Assembly: GCA_019639135.1 (NCBI GenBank)
Contig: JAHBSL010000002.1
Location: forward strand, 1 to 64,000
Length of the DNA: 64,000 nucleotides
DNA from: Acidobacteriota bacterium
GTDB lineage: Bacteria; Acidobacteriota; Blastocatellia; Pyrinomonadales; Pyrinomonadaceae
Direction of reading: 5' to 3'
Shown piece after piece: positions 61,682 to 64,000 of the stretch (position 1 is the first letter of the stretch; every line of letters starts with the position of its first letter). The position numbers were made by a program, and so were the translations under genes. A model generated the notes under the pieces. It saw only the letters and a program-made list of their open reading frames with translations. It had not been told where the DNA came from and did no database searches.

Positions 61682-61929
61682 TTGTTTGACCTCGTTTTTG
61701 ATTGCGGTTGTAACGGGAATATGACTAAGGTGCAACGAAATCGTGTGTCTGTCAAGAAAGCCCGCACTATATCGTAAGTTTCATACACCGAAATGGAAAT
61801 AATGAAGTCCACATATTTCTTTCCAACTTTCGAAAGATAAAGCAGTTATGCGAAAGATCCCGATTGTGATCGCTTTGGCACGGCGGTTGTTTATATCACT
61901 TGCGTAATCTCTTTTTGGGGGGAATTCTT

Positions 61930-62388
61930 ATGAAGAAACTAGTAATTGTCTCAATATTCTTCGCATTCATCTTTACGATGATCGTACCGGAATCATACGG
62001 TCAAACGCGGAGAAAAAAGAAGAATCCGGGTTTGGCGACAAACATAGCTATTGTTGCAGGTAGTACGGCGGCCGGTGCCTTGATAGGTCGCGGCCGCAAC
62101 GGTGCAATGATCGGTGCCGGTGCCGGATTGCTTTACGCATCAAGCCGCAAGGGAACGAAGCGCCGGGCCTATAATTCGAACTACAGACGTGGTGCAAAGA
62201 TCGCCGGCGGAACGCTCCTAGGTGCCGGAACCGGTGCCTGGGCCGGCGGAAAGACCGGTATGGTCCTCGGTGGACTCGCCGGAGCGGGCGCAACTTATCT
62301 TTACACCAAGAACGGCAACCGCTATTACCGAGCGAGCAATGGGCGCCAGTTCTATGTTCGTAACGGCAAGCGCTATTACGTAAGATAG
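61930..62388 (+). CDS. Exported glycine-zipper protein with Tyr/Arg-rich end
   Basis: The 152-aa protein starts at ATG 61930, with GGGGGG 6 bp upstream as ribosome-binding site. A signal peptide (KKLVIVSIFFAFIFTMIVPESYGQ) leads into two glycine-zipper stretches (AAGALIGRGRNGAMIGAGAGLL and GGTLLGAGTGAWAGG), which form tight membrane-inserting helices. The end is NRYYRASNGRQFYVRNGKRYYVR, rich in Tyr and Arg. It may sit in the outer membrane. Function is unknown. Confidence 0.82.
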   Translation: MKKLVIVSIFFAFIFTMIVPESYGQTRRKKKNPGLATNIAIVAGSTAAGALIGRGRNGAMIGAGAGLLYASSRKGTKRRAYNSNYRRGAKIAGGTLLGAGTGAWAGGKTGMVLGGLAGAGATYLYTKNGNRYYRASNGRQFYVRNGKRYYVR

Positions 62389-62406
62389 AGGTCGCTGACC
62401 ATTCAG

Positions 62407-62438
62407 GAAAAGGCGGGGGTTTCGGCGCCCGCCTTTTC
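62407..62438. terminator. Bidirectional terminator
   Basis: GAAAAGGCGGG pairs exactly with CCCGCCTTTTC across a 10-nt loop, with A and T tracts on both flanks. It serves the glycine-zipper gene and the convergent kinase gene, whose stop codon overlaps it. Confidence 0.9.
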
Positions 62439-64000
62439 ATTTGGCCATCGGTAGCTCAACGATGACCTCGGCTCCGCCGTTTGTTCTGGATCGTATTTCG
62501 ATCGTCCCGCCATGGGCTGTAACAATGCCGTAGCAAACGGCAAGGCCGAGACCAGTGCCCTTACCTGCCGGTTTGGTCGTGAAGAACGGATCGAAAGCGT
62601 TTCGGGAAATATGCTCGTCAAATCCGCTTCCCGAATCCGCAACTGAGATCCTTACGGCATTGCCAGAAGTCTCTGCATTTATCTCAAGCATGCCGCCGTC
62701 CGGCATCGCATCGCGGGCATTGAGAAATAAGTTCAAAAGTACCTGCTGGAGCTGGCTCGCATCGGCAAGTATCTGCGGTAGATCAGCAGGAACATGCGAT
62801 CGTATGTCGAGCCGATGGAAGCTCGCATCATAATTTGCAAGTTGTAGCGCCGAACTGACCACATCGCTTACGTTCACCAAAGCACGGCCAGGCGGTCGGC
62901 TTCGTGAAAAGTCGGTAAGATCACGCGTGACGCGTTTGATCCTCTCGATCTGTGCTGATATCAGCTCGAGATCTTCAATAGTTTCCGGGTCGTTGATTTT
63001 TCGGGAACGGATAAGTTGAATAAGCGAAGAGATCGAGGCGAGCGGGTTATTTACCTCATGCGCTACGCCGGTTGCAAGCGTTCCCATCGCCGCGAGACGG
63101 TCTGCTCTTTGAAGCTGTTCATTCATCCGGCGAAGGCGTTCGAGATCCTCAGCCATCTTGCGGCTCATTTCATTAAAGGACGATGCGAGCAGACCGATCT
63201 CGTCATTGCTTTTTCTCAGGTCGGCCTCCGCACCGTAACGTCCGTTGGTAACCTCGATCGCCGCAAGTGTTATCCGCTGTAGAGGCCGCGAAACCGTACG
63301 GACGATCATAAGTAATAAGAGTAAGTTGGGAATGAGCGCTGAAATAATACTGAAGATCAGATACTTTTGCCATGCAAAGGCCGTCATCCCGTCGCGAAAT
63401 GCCCACCAAGCTATCGGCACCTGAAAAATGAAGAAAGACGGTACTGCAACCGCCGCAATGCTCACTGCGATCTTGTATGTGATCGGAAAGAGGCGGAATT
63501 GATCGAGAGCGGTTTGCAATGAGAGGAGCTTAAAATTTGTGATCGCGTATGCATAGATCAATACCCCGGGAATCACAAACAGCGAGCTGTAAGGCAGAAG
63601 ATCATACCGGTCGAAGTAGGGAAGGACAAGATTAGCGAGTGTCTTAAGTACACCGGTGATAGCGAGCGCCAGAATTATCGCCCCAAGCTGTTTCGCTCGC
63701 TGGGTTCCGGCATAAAGCCGGTATTTTCCGATCAGTACAGCGAAGCCGTAGAAAAACAAAAAGTAAACGTATCCGACGAAGAAATAGGCGAGTGGGGCGA
63801 GTGAAATGTCGAAGCGGGCATCAACATACTCGACCGATTCCAAAAGATAACCGAGCCCGGCTGCGGGGATGAATACTATTCCCGGTGCGAAGAAAACGGC
63901 AGCTTTTTCGCGCGGAATGCGATTGTTCTCAGGGAACACCCAGGCAAAAATTACAAGAGCATATTGAAGCAGCAATGCAGTTACAAAACTCGCTGCTGCC
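62437..64000 (-). CDS. Sensor histidine kinase with polytopic N-terminus (partial)
   Basis: The open frame continues past the window's right edge, so the true start is missing; a TTG at 63975 is only an internal codon. The visible ~520 residues begin with about six membrane segments, then a further pair around a HAMP domain ([21 protein letters not shown]). HisKA has [19 protein letters not shown] with its phosphoacceptor His, and HATPase motifs include [18 protein letters not shown] and [14 protein letters not shown]. No response regulator is adjacent. It looks like a membrane-state or ligand sensor of unknown signal. Confidence 0.9.
   Translation of the reverse strand, partial: AAASFVTALLLQYALVIFAWVFPENNRIPREKAAVFFAPGIVFIPAAGLGYLLESVEYVDARFDISLAPLAYFFVGYVYFLFFYGFAVLIGKYRLYAGTQRAKQLGAIILALAITGVLKTLANLVLPYFDRYDLLPYSSLFVIPGVLIYAYAITNFKLLSLQTALDQFRLFPITYKIAVSIAAVAVPSFFIFQVPIAWWAFRDGMTAFAWQKYLIFSIISALIPNLLLLLMIVRTVSRPLQRITLAAIEVTNGRYGAEADLRKSNDEIGLLASSFNEMSRKMAEDLERLRRMNEQLQRADRLAAMGTLATGVAHEVNNPLASISSLIQLIRSRKINDPETIEDLELISAQIERIKRVTRDLTDFSRSRPPGRALVNVSDVVSSALQLANYDASFHRLDIRSHVPADLPQILADASQLQQVLLNLFLNARDAMPDGGMLEINAETSGNAVRISVADSGSGFDEHISRNAFDPFFTTKPAGKGTGLGLAVCYGIVTAHGGTIEIRSRTNGGAEVIVELPMAK

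Overview
This window reads as chromosomal DNA from an environmental Gram-negative bacterium, most likely an acidobacterium of the Blastocatellia/Pyrinomonadales type. That placement is inference. It rests on a PhoB-type winged-helix/TPR regulator, a division and cell wall cluster without murE, paired exported amidohydrolases, many exported peptidases, moderately high G+C and abundant short palindromic repeats. No rRNA, tRNA, CRISPR array or phage module was seen.

Layout. Positions 1-9701 hold a winged-helix/TPR regulator, a TgpA-like transglutaminase, rimO, an unknown cysteine/histidine protein, a secreted M28 peptidase, an unknown helical protein and nth. From 7857 to 10640 the intergenic DNA is packed with repeats: a CACAGAG-type palindromic family, a degenerate 21-bp array and a GxxExxY (PD-(D/E)XK nuclease-like) gene. 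Positions 10651-17149 carry a sugar-type aminotransferase, a TPR protein and an O-antigen ligase-like protein (surface polysaccharide), then psd-pssA, a small membrane protein and a ZIP transporter on the minus strand.

Positions 17273-32833 are the dcw cluster: rsmH-ftsL-ftsI-murF-mraY-murD-ftsW-murG-(GxxExxY element)-murC-ftsQ-ftsA-ftsZ, with a sigma70-like promoter ahead of rsmH. It supplies lipid II synthesis and the divisome. murE and mraZ are absent, and a 501-bp inverted-repeat element carrying a second GxxExxY gene sits between murG and murC. Next come pdxA, a response regulator with a long acidic tail and valS. valS has a 70-bp palindrome inserted in frame.

Positions 38031-49951 include nadC, a CPBP protease, an NtrY/NtrX-like two-component pair split by a foreign-looking membrane gene, a frameshifted four-helix-bundle (S23-type) gene, an M3 peptidase and glnA. 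glnA is preceded by a near-perfect sigma54 promoter, which fits the nearby sigma54 activator. Positions 49971-62388 hold a 12-copy 21-bp array, a lipoprotein, pyrF, a DUF3108 protein, the iron operon feoA-feoB-(Cys-rich small protein) with a Fur-like operator, a DMT exporter, a MoaB/MogA protein, an S10 peptidase, two amidohydrolases (one apparently a pseudoenzyme) and a glycine-zipper protein. A histidine kinase runs off the right edge.

The most unusual content is the repeat biology: GxxExxY nuclease-like genes tied to two different palindromic families, a palindrome tolerated inside an essential tRNA synthetase, and two related 21-bp arrays that read open as heptapeptides.
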